A DNA stretch of 64,000 nt from Firm-08 sp045541535 (GTDB lineage Bacteria; Bacillota; Clostridia; Oscillospirales; QAKW01), in contig JAZQJG010000098.1 of the NCBI GenBank assembly GCA_045541535.1, forward strand, positions 32,584 to 96,583, read 5' to 3'. The notes beneath the pieces are model-generated. The model made no database searches and was not told the origin of the DNA. It worked only from the letters and a program-made list of their open reading frames with translations. Of the stretch, positions 42,446 through 50,943 are shown piece by piece. How positions within the stretch are numbered: the stretch's first letter is position 1; every line of letters starts with the position of its first letter. Position numbers and translations under genes: made by a program.

Positions 42446-44472
42446 TTGATCCTCTTGAACATTTTGTCAATTTCTTTATGAGTAAAGGATTGAACCACCG
42501 GACGACCGTGGGGGCAATAGCCCACGTCCTTCTCTGTCAGCATTCGGGCAATCAACGGCAACAGCTCCTCAACGGAGCAACTACTGCCGCCCTTAATAGC
42601 AGATCTGCACGCAATGGTTTTGAGCATCTTATCCTGACGGTCCGGAATATTTTTATTACTGCGTACCATTTCAAGCAAATCAACGAATGCGTCGGTATAA
42701 CTACCGTGGGGCAAGATGCCGGGCACGGACGTAACGGAGATCCGATCCATTCCGCTCTCATAAAAGTCAAAGCCGGCAGAATAAAACAGCAAAGAATTGG
42801 TGAGCACGATCTCCATGTCGTCCGCCGGGAGAACGATAACCAACGGCTCCAATAAGCGTTGTGAAGAAACGTTGTTGTTTTCAGTTACCTGCTCCAGCAG
42901 TTGATTATAAATCATTTTTTCGTGAGCGGCGTGTTTATCAATCAAATATAGTGTATCTTGATATTCCACTACGGCATATACCGTAAAGATTTCGCCCAAT
43001 ACAACCATACCATCCGGCAACTTGTTCAACGATGACTTGGATGTATAGTGGGTTTCTATCACAGGAGCAGAAACCGTTCTGGGCTCTTCCTTAGCTGTGC
43101 TGGGAGTCGTTTGAGAAACAAAGGGGGCGTCAAAGAGATCTTGCTGATCAAGATGCTCCTGTTCTCCCTCCCGGTCTTCCCGATCTTCCCTATCTTCCCT
43201 ATCTTCCCTATCTTCTCTGTTCTCATAATTCTCGTCATCGTCAGGGTCAGGCTCAAGGGGACCGATATAATAACCAAGCACCTCTTCAGGCGTTCGGGGA
43301 TTCCTGATCACGGCCGCTCTGGGCTTTTCCTCCTCATCATATGACGCCAAATGGGCAAATGGATAACCGCCAAAATAATCGGTGACTCTGGTACATGCAG
43401 GGGTTGTCTGCTTTTTCCTCCAACTGCCATCAAACAATTCTTCTCGGGTAATCTGGAAGGAAGGATCCGCCAAAGACTGCAACGGGCTGTCCGATTCCAA
43501 AGCATCCAGAACACCGTATTTCGTTAAAACGATGGCCGCGGAATCATCACGGAATTTAACCTCCAATTTGGCGGGATGAACGTTCACATCCACCTCTTTT
43601 GGCTCCATGGTATAGCACAAAAAGCATACCGGATGCTTGCCCGTCTCGCGAGTGGTACTGTACGCCTGATCAATACCCTGATATAAAATCTTGGATTTAA
43701 CAAATCTGCCGTTGACGTAAGTAAACTGCATATTGCGGTTGGAACGCATCACGTTGGGTTTGCAGGTGTAGCCGGTAATCAAATAATCTTTATGAACAAA
43801 ATCAACCTTCATCAGGTAATCCGAAATGGTAGCGCCGTAAATCGCGTGAATAGCGTTTTTCATATCATCACTGCGTGCCGTGCGGAAAACAACCTTTTGA
43901 TCAGAAATGAGCGTAAAAGAAACGTCATATCGGCCAATAGCGATACGTTCCAGCATCGTGGCAACCGCTGCTGCCTCAGTGGAATCTTTTTTCATAAAAT
44001 GAAGTCTGGCCGGCGTGTTGTAGAACAAATCACGTACGATAATAGAGGTGCCGACCGGCGCACCGATCTCATCCTCTTGTACGATATCGCCGCCCTCCAG
44101 TTCTAAATAAAAAGCCGTAGCGGCGGAATCAGTACTGGTAATCAGTTCCACTTTAGATACAGAACAAATGGCGGCCAGCGCCTCACCACGAAAACCGTAG
44201 GTACCGATATTGTTCAAATCGTCAACCTCAGAAATTTTACTGGTGGCGTGGCGAAGGAACGCAGTTTTGGCATCCTCGGGGCGCATACCGTAACCATCAT
44301 CGGTGACACGAATGAAGGTGATACCGCCACGCTTGATTTCCACCGAAATATTTTGAGCACCGGCGTCCAAAGAATTCTCCACCAGTTCTTTCACAACAGA
44401 GGCGGGACGTTCCACAACCTCACCTGCGGCAATTTTATCCGCTAAAGAAGGTGGTAATACTTTTACTTTCAT
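42442..44472 (-). CDS. mutL: DNA mismatch repair protein MutL
   Basis: 676 residues. The GHKL ATPase N-terminus is complete (ENSLDAGA with E32/N33, DDGYGM, FRGEAL). A variable linker (about 380-480) contains a five-fold Arg-Glu-Asp repeat from 9-base units. The C-terminal endonuclease domain shows DKHAAHEK near residue 515 (the motif's final Glu is Asn here), ACRSAIKGG and CPHGRPV. Works with MutS, encoded 50 bases upstream. miaA overlaps its end by four bases. Confidence 0.96.
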   Translation of the reverse strand: MKVKVLPPSLADKIAAGEVVERPASVVKELVENSLDAGAQNISVEIKRGGITFIRVTDDGYGMRPEDAKTAFLRHATSKISEVDDLNNIGTYGFRGEALAAICSVSKVELITSTDSAATAFYLELEGGDIVQEDEIGAPVGTSIIVRDLFYNTPARLHFMKKDSTEAAAVATMLERIAIGRYDVSFTLISDQKVVFRTARSDDMKNAIHAIYGATISDYLMKVDFVHKDYLITGYTCKPNVMRSNRNMQFTYVNGRFVKSKILYQGIDQAYSTTRETGKHPVCFLCYTMEPKEVDVNVHPAKLEVKFRDDSAAIVLTKYGVLDALESDSPLQSLADPSFQITREELFDGSWRKKQTTPACTRVTDYFGGYPFAHLASYDEEEKPRAAVIRNPRTPEEVLGYYIGPLEPDPDDDENYENREDREDREDREDREDREGEQEHLDQQDLFDAPFVSQTTPSTAKEEPRTVSAPVIETHYTSKSSLNKLPDGMVVLGEIFTVYAVVEYQDTLYLIDKHAAHEKMIYNQLLEQVTENNNVSSQRLLEPLVIVLPADDMEIVLTNSLLFYSAGFDFYESGMDRISVTSVPGILPHGSYTDAFVDLLEMVRSNKNIPDRQDKMLKTIACRSAIKGGSSCSVEELLPLIARMLTEKDVGYCPHGRPVVQSFTHKEIDKMFKRIK
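43171..43224 (-). repeat. 9-base tandem repeat within mutL
   Basis: Five near-identical 9-base units at 43171-43215 (minus strand GAAGATAGG-like, three central units identical), with a sixth decayed unit to 43224. They encode Arg-Glu-Asp steps in the MutL linker, so gain or loss of units keeps the frame. Confidence 0.92.
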
Positions 44473-44522
44473 AGCGTGCTCTTCCTTTCCAAGGCGTACA
44501 AAATTGCTTATTCCATATACGC

Positions 44523-47126
44523 CTAATTCTCTTGTTTTGCTTTGTTAGACAGTTCATACAATTTGGAAATTGCTTCAATGGGAGTCAGAGTACTGACGTC
44601 CAGCATTTTCAACTCATCGCAAATTTGTTGAGCTGAGAAGTCCATTAACGACACCTGCTCTTGCGGCTCGGGTATCTTGTTCGCCTTTTCGGGCATAGGA
44701 TGCTCCAAAGAAAGGGTTTCCAAAATTTCTCTGGCTCTGTTTACGACAGGTTTCGGTATGCCGGCGAGGGCCGCAACCTCAAGACCGTAGCTGTTGTCTG
44801 CGCCGCCCGGAACGATCTTTTTTAAGAAAATCACTTGCTCCCCACGTTTTTTGACGGTTACGTTAAAATTCACGATACCATCCAAAGTATTTTCAAGGGC
44901 ACAAAGTTCGTGATAATGAGTAGCAAACATCGCTTTTGCCCGCAAATTCTTCTTTTGGGACAAATATTCCACAACGGATTGGGCAATGCTCATACCGTCC
45001 AGCGTGGACGTGCCTCTGCCGATTTCATCCAAAATCAACAAGCTCTTGGGAGTGGCATTATTCAAGATATACGCCACCTCCTTCATTTCCACCATAAAGG
45101 TGGATTCACCGGAGGAAAGATCGTCCGAGGCCCCGACTCTGGTAAAAATCTTATCTACGATGCCGATTCTGGCACTTTTAGCAGGCACAAAACAACCGAT
45201 TTGTGCCATAACCGTAATGATCGCAACCTGACGCATATATGTGGATTTACCGCCCATATTGGGGCCGGTAATAATCATAATGCGACGGTCGGAGGCGTTT
45301 AGGTTAATATCGTTGGGTACGAACAGACTGTCCTTAAGATTACACTCCACAACAGGATGGCGTCCCTCTACAATCTGCAACTCATCCCCTTCCGTAAGAT
45401 CGGGTTTGACGTAGTTTTGCTCAGTTGCGATTTGAGAAAAAGAACAAAAAACGTCAAGTTCAGCCAAGGCAGACGCTGTGGTGCGGATACGATAATAACT
45501 TGCGGCGATTTTATCCAGCAACTCATCAAAAAGTTGCTGTTCTAAAACCACCTTTTTATCCTTGGCAGAGAGGATTCGGTACTCCAGATCCTTCAGTTCA
45601 GGAGTGATCATACGTTCCTTATCCGTCAGCGTTTGCTTGCGGATATAATCCTCGGGAATTTTATCAAAATAGGCACGGGTAACTTCAATGTAATAGCCAA
45701 AAACACGATTATAACTGATTTTCAGATTCTTAATGCCGGTGCGCTCACGCTCTTTTTCCTGCATCTGTTCAATAACCGTTTTGTTATCTTCCAACAGTAG
45801 CGTATATTCATCCAGCGTTTCATTATAACCGGGTTTGATATAGCCGCCGTCACGCATTACCGTGGAAGCCTCTTCGCGAATAGAGCGCTCGATCAACTCA
45901 TAAAGATCCTGAAGTTCATCAATGTTGCTGTAAATCATCTTCAGCTTTTGTGCCGAAAAAACGGAGATGGCGTTGCGAATGTGCGGCAACGTTTCAAAGG
46001 TTTGTTTTAGCGCCAGCAAATCTCTGGGATTGGCCCGACGATACATTACGCGAGTGATCAAACGCTCAAGATCATAGATCTTGTACAACTGATCTCTGAT
46101 CTGTGAACGCAGAATCGGCTCAAGATTTAAGTTTTCAACCGCATCCAAGCGACGGTTGATTTCAACCACAGACAGTAAAGGCCGCTCTAAAAAGCTGATC
46201 AGCATACGCTTACCCATTGCCGACTTGGTTTTATTAAGCACAGAGAACAAAGAGCCCTTGTGATCGCCGGTACGCATTCCTTCCACCAACTCCAGATTAC
46301 GTCTGGCCGTAATGTCAAGCTGCATATATTGAGTGTTGGAATAAACGTCAATATGATCCAGGTATTCTATGTTACACTTCTGAGTCTGCTTGATATAAAA
46401 CAGCAAATAGTACAAGCAGTATAATTGATCAAAGCGCTCCTCCAGTCCGATCTGTTGCACAGACTGTATGGAAAAATGCTTACAGATGGAATCCGCCATG
46501 TCTTCCGGCTTGATTTCATCCATTGTAGTGATCAAAGCCCCGATTTTGACAGAAATATACTCCTTCAGTTTAGGGTATCGCACCAGCAGATCGCCGGAGG
46601 CCAAAACCTCGCTGGGCATAAATTTACACAGTTCATTACAGGACAGATTTTCAAAGTCGGTATCAAAGAAGGTCATTTGAATTTCACCGGTTGAAATATC
46701 GGCAAAACAAACGCTGCCCTTTCCTTCCTGCTCAACAATACAGGCAAGGAAATTATTTTTGTCCTCCGGAAGCATTCCGCCATCGGAAACGGTGCCGGGG
46801 GTGATCACACGAACCACCTCGCGTTCCACCAGTCCTTTAGAAGTGGCAGGATCGGTCACCTGTTCACAGATGGCAACCTTATAACCCTTTTGCACCAATT
46901 TTGCAATATATGTATCGCAACTGTGGTAAGGGACGCCGCACATAGGTGCGCGGGTCTCTTGACCACAACTTTTACCTGTCAGGGTCAGATCCAGTTCCTT
47001 GGAAACCGTGTGGGCGTCATCATAAAACATTTCGTAAAAGTCACCCACGCGAAAAAGTAAAATATAATCGCCGTATTCTTCCTTGATGCTGAAGAATTGC
47101 TGCATTAATGGCGACAATTTAGCCAT
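44523..47126 (-). CDS. mutS: DNA mismatch repair protein MutS
   Basis: 867 residues. N-terminal mismatch-recognition domain with the GDFYEMFYDDA motif (Phe-x-Glu that wedges into the mispair), connector, lever and clamp regions, then the ABC-type ATPase with GPNMGGKSTYMRQ (Walker A), DEIGRGTSTLDG (Walker B/signature) and ATHYHEL. Full MutS1 length. It lies between ylbF and mutL in the clostridial miaB-ylbF-mutS-mutL-miaA order. Confidence 0.97.
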   Translation of the reverse strand: MAKLSPLMQQFFSIKEEYGDYILLFRVGDFYEMFYDDAHTVSKELDLTLTGKSCGQETRAPMCGVPYHSCDTYIAKLVQKGYKVAICEQVTDPATSKGLVEREVVRVITPGTVSDGGMLPEDKNNFLACIVEQEGKGSVCFADISTGEIQMTFFDTDFENLSCNELCKFMPSEVLASGDLLVRYPKLKEYISVKIGALITTMDEIKPEDMADSICKHFSIQSVQQIGLEERFDQLYCLYYLLFYIKQTQKCNIEYLDHIDVYSNTQYMQLDITARRNLELVEGMRTGDHKGSLFSVLNKTKSAMGKRMLISFLERPLLSVVEINRRLDAVENLNLEPILRSQIRDQLYKIYDLERLITRVMYRRANPRDLLALKQTFETLPHIRNAISVFSAQKLKMIYSNIDELQDLYELIERSIREEASTVMRDGGYIKPGYNETLDEYTLLLEDNKTVIEQMQEKERERTGIKNLKISYNRVFGYYIEVTRAYFDKIPEDYIRKQTLTDKERMITPELKDLEYRILSAKDKKVVLEQQLFDELLDKIAASYYRIRTTASALAELDVFCSFSQIATEQNYVKPDLTEGDELQIVEGRHPVVECNLKDSLFVPNDINLNASDRRIMIITGPNMGGKSTYMRQVAIITVMAQIGCFVPAKSARIGIVDKIFTRVGASDDLSSGESTFMVEMKEVAYILNNATPKSLLILDEIGRGTSTLDGMSIAQSVVEYLSQKKNLRAKAMFATHYHELCALENTLDGIVNFNVTVKKRGEQVIFLKKIVPGGADNSYGLEVAALAGIPKPVVNRAREILETLSLEHPMPEKANKIPEPQEQVSLMDFSAQQICDELKMLDVSTLTPIEAISKLYELSNKAKQEN

Positions 47127-47158
47127 TGTTTTTCTCCGTTTCTTTGTAAATCTCCGGT

Positions 47159-47545
47159 TTAGTGACAGCCACTGCAGGTGGCACAGTTATGCGTACAACC
47201 GGGTTGCTCACCGGTAACGCTCTGCTGTAAGATGCCGTTCACCTGATTCAGCAAGCCTTCCAATGCAATTTCCGCATCATTGAGTTGTTGCATAACGGGA
47301 TGTTCCATTACCTTTTCATAGGCCTCAGTAGTCTGAAGACGAAGCTGCTCCGTTTTCTCGGCATCCGGCTTATCTTTGTTGGACTCGTTCATCAAAGCCA
47401 GTTTTGCCATATTAAAGGCGCCGATCAGATCCTGCAACTGAGCATCCGTATCAAAGGCTTTTTTAGCGGCGCGCTGGTTTTGAACAATTTCACTTTGCTC
47501 CAGAAGAGCGCCCAATTCTTTTGCTTTTTCAATAATCTTTTCCAT
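47159..47545 (-). CDS. YlbF family regulator with C-terminal cysteine cluster
   Basis: 128 residues, mostly helical, of the YlbF/YmcA (RicF/RicA) family: AKELGALLEQSEIVQNQRAAKKAFD and the VMEHPVMQQLNDAE region. In Bacillus these proteins, with YaaT, form an Fe-S complex that steers RNase Y mRNA processing, sporulation and biofilm formation. Here the C-terminus carries C117-x3-C121-x2-C124-x2-C127, a likely Fe-S or metal site. It lies between miaB and mutS. Which of the paralogues it replaces cannot be told. Confidence 0.88.
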   Translation of the reverse strand: MEKIIEKAKELGALLEQSEIVQNQRAAKKAFDTDAQLQDLIGAFNMAKLALMNESNKDKPDAEKTEQLRLQTTEAYEKVMEHPVMQQLNDAEIALEGLLNQVNGILQQSVTGEQPGCTHNCATCSGCH

Positions 47546-47550
47546 GATAT

Positions 47551-48948
47551 TTATCCTTTCAATTCTCCTTGCAAAAACCAGGTTTTTGCTTTGGTTATTT
47601 TTACTTCTACAATTTTACCGATACATTCAGAATCCGCCTTAAAATCAACCTTTTTACCGCTTTGCGTATGACCACTGATCATAGATGTGTCCGTCTTACT
47701 CACAGTTTCGGCAAATACCTTCACGACCTTATCCTGATATTCCATATTTTTCTTCTTGCAAATCGGCGTTTGTACGTCAAGCAACCGTTGAAAACGGCGT
47801 TGCTGAACTTCCGGTGGGATTTGATCAGGCATTTCAGCGGCGGGCGTTCCCTGCCGTTTGGAATAAATAAAGGTAAACAAATTGTCATACTCTACTTGTT
47901 GAATCAAAGAGATAGTCTCCTCAAACTGCTCTTCCGTTTCACCGGGAAAGCCAACAATGATATCGCTGGTAATTGCAAGATCGGGAATCTGCTCCTTTGC
48001 ATATGCAATCAGGGACAGATAATCCTCACGACTGTATTTGCGATTCATTCGGCGCAACACTTCGCTGCTGCCGGACTGAACGGGAAGCTGGAGATGATTG
48101 CACACTTTTTCACAGTCACGCATGGCGTCAATCAACTTATGAGTACAGTCCTTGGGGTGGCTGGTAACAAAGCGGATCCAGAACTCACCGGGAAGCGCAT
48201 TGATCTTACGAAGCAGATCTGCAAAATCAATTTCTTCTTCCAGATCCTTGCCGTAGGAATTGACGTTCTGACCAAGTAGCGTAATATCTTTATAGCCGTC
48301 GGCAATCAAAGAACGAATTTCATCCAGAATATCGGCGCTGTTACGGCTGCGTTCACGACCTCTGACGTGGGGCACGATGCAGTAGGTGCAAAAATTATTA
48401 CAACCGTACATTACCGTGACCCAAGCCTTTCCCTGTTCCTCACGCAAAACCGGCAGACCTTCCACAACATCCAGAATTTCGTGACGGTCAAAAATCTTGA
48501 CGCGATTTACCAGAACATTATATAACATTTGCGGAAACTGCACGTGCAGGCTGGGTCCAAACACCATATCCACGTGTTTGAACTTCTCTTTTATATAAGT
48601 TTGTACCTGTTGCTGTTGCATCATACATCCGCATAATGCGATAACAAGATCGGGTTTCTTTTCTTTAATTCGCTTCAAAGCACCAACGTTGCCGTAAATC
48701 TTCAGTTCTGCATGTTCACGAACGGCACAGGTATTCAACAAAATAAGATCCGCTTGCTCTGTTTTGTCAGTAAAACCGTACCCCATATCACGCAAAAAGC
48801 CCTTGATTTTCTCACTGTCGCTGACGTTTTGCTGACAACCGTAAGTCATCACGCAGGCAAGAGGTTGCCTGCCGGTTACGGAAAAATACTGTGCCACTTT
48901 TGTAACGTATTCACTTTGATCATATAAATTTGTTTTGCTCATTTTCAT
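47551..48948 (-). CDS. miaB: tRNA-2-methylthio-N6-dimethylallyladenosine synthase MiaB
   Basis: Radical SAM methylthiotransferase adding the ms2 group to i6A37. 465 residues. N-terminal UPF0004 domain with the auxiliary-cluster cysteines in TYGCQQNVSD, LNTCAVREHA and ALCGCMMQQ; radical SAM triad in YGCNNFCTYCIVPHVRG; C-terminal TRAM domain (about 395-460). First gene of the long operon to rluD, behind a promoter. An ATG two codons downstream is an alternative start. Confidence 0.96.
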   Translation of the reverse strand: MKMSKTNLYDQSEYVTKVAQYFSVTGRQPLACVMTYGCQQNVSDSEKIKGFLRDMGYGFTDKTEQADLILLNTCAVREHAELKIYGNVGALKRIKEKKPDLVIALCGCMMQQQQVQTYIKEKFKHVDMVFGPSLHVQFPQMLYNVLVNRVKIFDRHEILDVVEGLPVLREEQGKAWVTVMYGCNNFCTYCIVPHVRGRERSRNSADILDEIRSLIADGYKDITLLGQNVNSYGKDLEEEIDFADLLRKINALPGEFWIRFVTSHPKDCTHKLIDAMRDCEKVCNHLQLPVQSGSSEVLRRMNRKYSREDYLSLIAYAKEQIPDLAITSDIIVGFPGETEEQFEETISLIQQVEYDNLFTFIYSKRQGTPAAEMPDQIPPEVQQRRFQRLLDVQTPICKKKNMEYQDKVVKVFAETVSKTDTSMISGHTQSGKKVDFKADSECIGKIVEVKITKAKTWFLQGELKG

Positions 48949-48977
48949 TAGTCCTAAATCAAATTATAATTAGTATC

Positions 48978-49006
48978 ATTATAAACCAATTTTATCTTTT
49001 TGTCTA
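48978..49006 (-). promoter_or_regulatory. SigA-type promoter for the miaB-rluD operon
   Basis: Minus strand: TAGACA at 49006-49001, 17-base spacer, TATAAT at 48983-48978, about 30 bases before the miaB ATG. Confidence 0.72.
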
Positions 49007-49045
49007 TATATAGTATTAAAATATTTATAGATTACTAAAAGTAAA

Positions 49046-49069
49046 AGCGGCAACCGTAAAGTTGCCGCT
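49046..49069 (-). terminator. Terminator after sipL
   Basis: Nine-bp stem AGCGGCAAC / GTTGCCGCT with a 6-base loop and TTTTACTTTT following on the minus strand, six bases after the sipL stop. Confidence 0.85.
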
Positions 49070-49074
49070 CTATT

Positions 49075-50586
49075 TCAGCGTTTTGTAACAAATAATAAAC
49101 AAGAATCTTTAATTTCTTCACACTCAAGGTGATTGTTTTCCATCAAAGTTCTGATTGGAACGCGATATTTTTTCCCGATCTCCCATAAGTCTTCTCCCGC
49201 ATCGGCGTAATACAATACCAAGGGCGAGGACATCTGATGCTCAACAGGACGTTCCGTCAATGCAAGAGCGGCTATCGCTTCGCTTTTACTCACAAGAAAA
49301 ACGTTTAAATGTAGCTTACATTCGCAGCTGATTTCCATTTCCGATTCACCGGTAATAAGATACCCGATCTCATCAATAGAAATTTGTGCCTCACATTTCA
49401 TTCTGGCGAAGAAATCTTCCGATTTTCTTGTGGTCTGGAACGGCAAAGTGAAAGCAGTACGCATCACCTCATTATCCAAAAGGCTCATCACCGTTATCAG
49501 AACCTTTCCTTCAATCACCATCAATCCATCCTGGACGGTGATTTTATCTACCTCACCCTCTGCATCGCTATAAAGAACGTCAATGCCGTTAGCATTCATC
49601 GGCACGTTCTGAGAGCATCTGATTGGAACGTCAACGGATAACACCTTAGAATAATAGGGCACCTGTTTCATATCACATTGTAATTCATACTCCGGATGAT
49701 ACGCATCTGCCGTAAGCGCAAGCTTTTCGGGGTAGAACAAATTAATTTGAGCCAATGCCGTCGTGTGAATAATCAGCAATTGCCGACCGTCTTCTTCGCC
49801 AATTTGCGTGTCACATTCCAATACCTCCGTACCGGCGATGACAACACAGCCTTCCTTTGCCTTTTCCACCTCAAAAACTTGACTAAACATCGTTTCCGTT
49901 TCAACACATTCGGCAAACCGATCTTCCTTTGAAACCAATATGATACGGCTTTTACAGCTTCCTTTCAGAAGAACTTTACCGTCCATGCTTCTTCTTTCTT
50001 TAATCTGAAGCACCGAACATGCCTTGTGGACCTCAACGTCTTTTCGGTGCTTAAGTTGAATCTCACCGGTCACTTTAAATTCGCATTCCTTTTCCGCAAC
50101 GGGAATCATTGCATCTACGTACATTTGACGCAGTTGAACGCTCTCGTCCTCAACACCCGTCACAACTGTTTGGGCCTGTTGCTCCGTGAGTTGCACCGCT
50201 ATACATACCGTCGCCCTACAGACAGCCTTTTGAGCACTCTGCAACTTACACACAACGTTTTTCGTTTTGATTTTATATCGGAGCATTCCGCCGCTTTTTC
50301 CCAAAGAAAAATGCTCTGTAAAATTCTTTTCACAATTCAGCGTATGGATCATCATATCTTCTTCAGAGAGGTACATAATTTTCCAGATACACAAACCGTC
50401 CAGTGTAATCTTATCCTCACTGACCGATTTATCCAAAATCACTGTTCTTGCTTCGCACTGAATGATTTTTTGCGCAGAGCTCAAATAATCCGGTATCACC
50501 AGATCCTGCTCCAGTTTATCTTCTATGTAATTCTCATATAGAGTTTCCGGGGTAAATACTTCACTGTATTTTAATTGCAATTCCAT
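49075..50586 (-). CDS. sipL: SipL-like spore-coat morphogenetic protein (DUF3794 repeats plus LysM)
   Basis: 503 residues. Two to three DUF3794-type beta-rich segments fill most of the chain (for example VPYYSKVLSVDVPIRCSQNV and VKVTGEIQLKHR-like stretches), and a C-terminal LysM domain covers about 455-500 (DAGEDLWEIGKKYRVPIRTLMENNHL). This is the design of Clostridioides difficile SipL, the functional counterpart of SpoVID, whose LysM binds the coat ATPase SpoIVA. An adjacent spoVM, whose peptide anchors SpoIVA in Bacillus, strongly supports this role. Made in the mother cell during sporulation (family knowledge). Confidence 0.88.
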   Translation of the reverse strand: MELQLKYSEVFTPETLYENYIEDKLEQDLVIPDYLSSAQKIIQCEARTVILDKSVSEDKITLDGLCIWKIMYLSEEDMMIHTLNCEKNFTEHFSLGKSGGMLRYKIKTKNVVCKLQSAQKAVCRATVCIAVQLTEQQAQTVVTGVEDESVQLRQMYVDAMIPVAEKECEFKVTGEIQLKHRKDVEVHKACSVLQIKERRSMDGKVLLKGSCKSRIILVSKEDRFAECVETETMFSQVFEVEKAKEGCVVIAGTEVLECDTQIGEEDGRQLLIIHTTALAQINLFYPEKLALTADAYHPEYELQCDMKQVPYYSKVLSVDVPIRCSQNVPMNANGIDVLYSDAEGEVDKITVQDGLMVIEGKVLITVMSLLDNEVMRTAFTLPFQTTRKSEDFFARMKCEAQISIDEIGYLITGESEMEISCECKLHLNVFLVSKSEAIAALALTERPVEHQMSSPLVLYYADAGEDLWEIGKKYRVPIRTLMENNHLECEEIKDSCLLFVTKR

Positions 50587-50641
50587 AGATTCATACTCCT
50601 TTCAATCCTATCTTATGAAAGAAGCCGTCAAGATATGTTAG

Positions 50642-50710
50642 CTATATTTTAAAAATCTTCTTTAGAATTCCCGATACAAATTTTGACGGTTGATACACGA
50701 CGACCTTCAT
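50642..50710 (-). CDS. spoVM: SpoVM-like spore morphogenesis micropeptide
   Basis: A 22-residue peptide with a strong ribosome site (GGGGGTGAG) six bases before the ATG. Residues 8-20 read PSKFVSGILKKIF, an amphipathic basic helix aligning with Bacillus SpoVM PKFLGGIVRAM (26 residues) over K-F-hydrophobic-x-G-I-hydrophobic-basic. SpoVM senses the curved forespore membrane and recruits SpoIVA. Support is also positional: in Bacillus spoVM follows the prpC-prkC-rsgA group, and here it lies just past rsgA and before sipL. The proline is at position 8, not 9 as in Bacillus. It is too short for most gene finders. Confidence 0.8.
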   Translation of the reverse strand: MKVVVYQPSKFVSGILKKIFKI

Positions 50711-50722
50711 CCCACTCACCCC

Positions 50723-50878
50723 CTATTTTAATAGCATCAAACACAAAAAGACAAGAATAGCCGTCAAAAGTACAATAATCAAAATATCCGGGAGAAACAC
50801 TGCCGTCAGAATGCCGACCGCAAACGCCAAACTTAGCAAAACAGGCAAAGGAGAACGATGCACTCCCCTTCTTTTCAT
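50723..50878 (-). CDS. Small membrane protein of unknown function
   Basis: 51 residues: a basic start (MKRRGVHRSPLP) then about 38 mostly hydrophobic residues that could form one long or two short helices (LLSLAFAVGILTAVFLPD, then a second leucine-rich half). I do not recognise a family. The ATG at 50878 is preceded at some distance by AAGGGTGG; the frame also opens at a TTG at 50905 without ribosome site. It lies between rsgA and spoVM, where Bacillus has rpe and thiN, so a sporulation or envelope role is possible but not shown. Confidence 0.6.
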   Translation of the reverse strand: MKRRGVHRSPLPVLLSLAFAVGILTAVFLPDILIIVLLTAILVFLCLMLLK

Positions 50879-50943
50879 TTTGACGCACCACCCTTTCTGT
50901 TTCAATATATGGTAAAAAAGTAAAATGGTGCAAACCGACAGGT

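Noticed and set aside
43171..43224. Possible CRISPR-like array
   Set aside because: Nine-base units without spacers inside a coding region.
43048..43344. Plus-strand frame with a repeated Phe-Pro-Ile pattern
   Set aside because: It is the opposite-strand reading of the mutL 9-base repeat and has no start signals.
50649..50933. 94-residue minus-strand open frame overlapping the small membrane protein and spoVM
   Set aside because: It has no sound ribosome site, a mixed composition unlike any family, and covers two better-supported genes in other frames.
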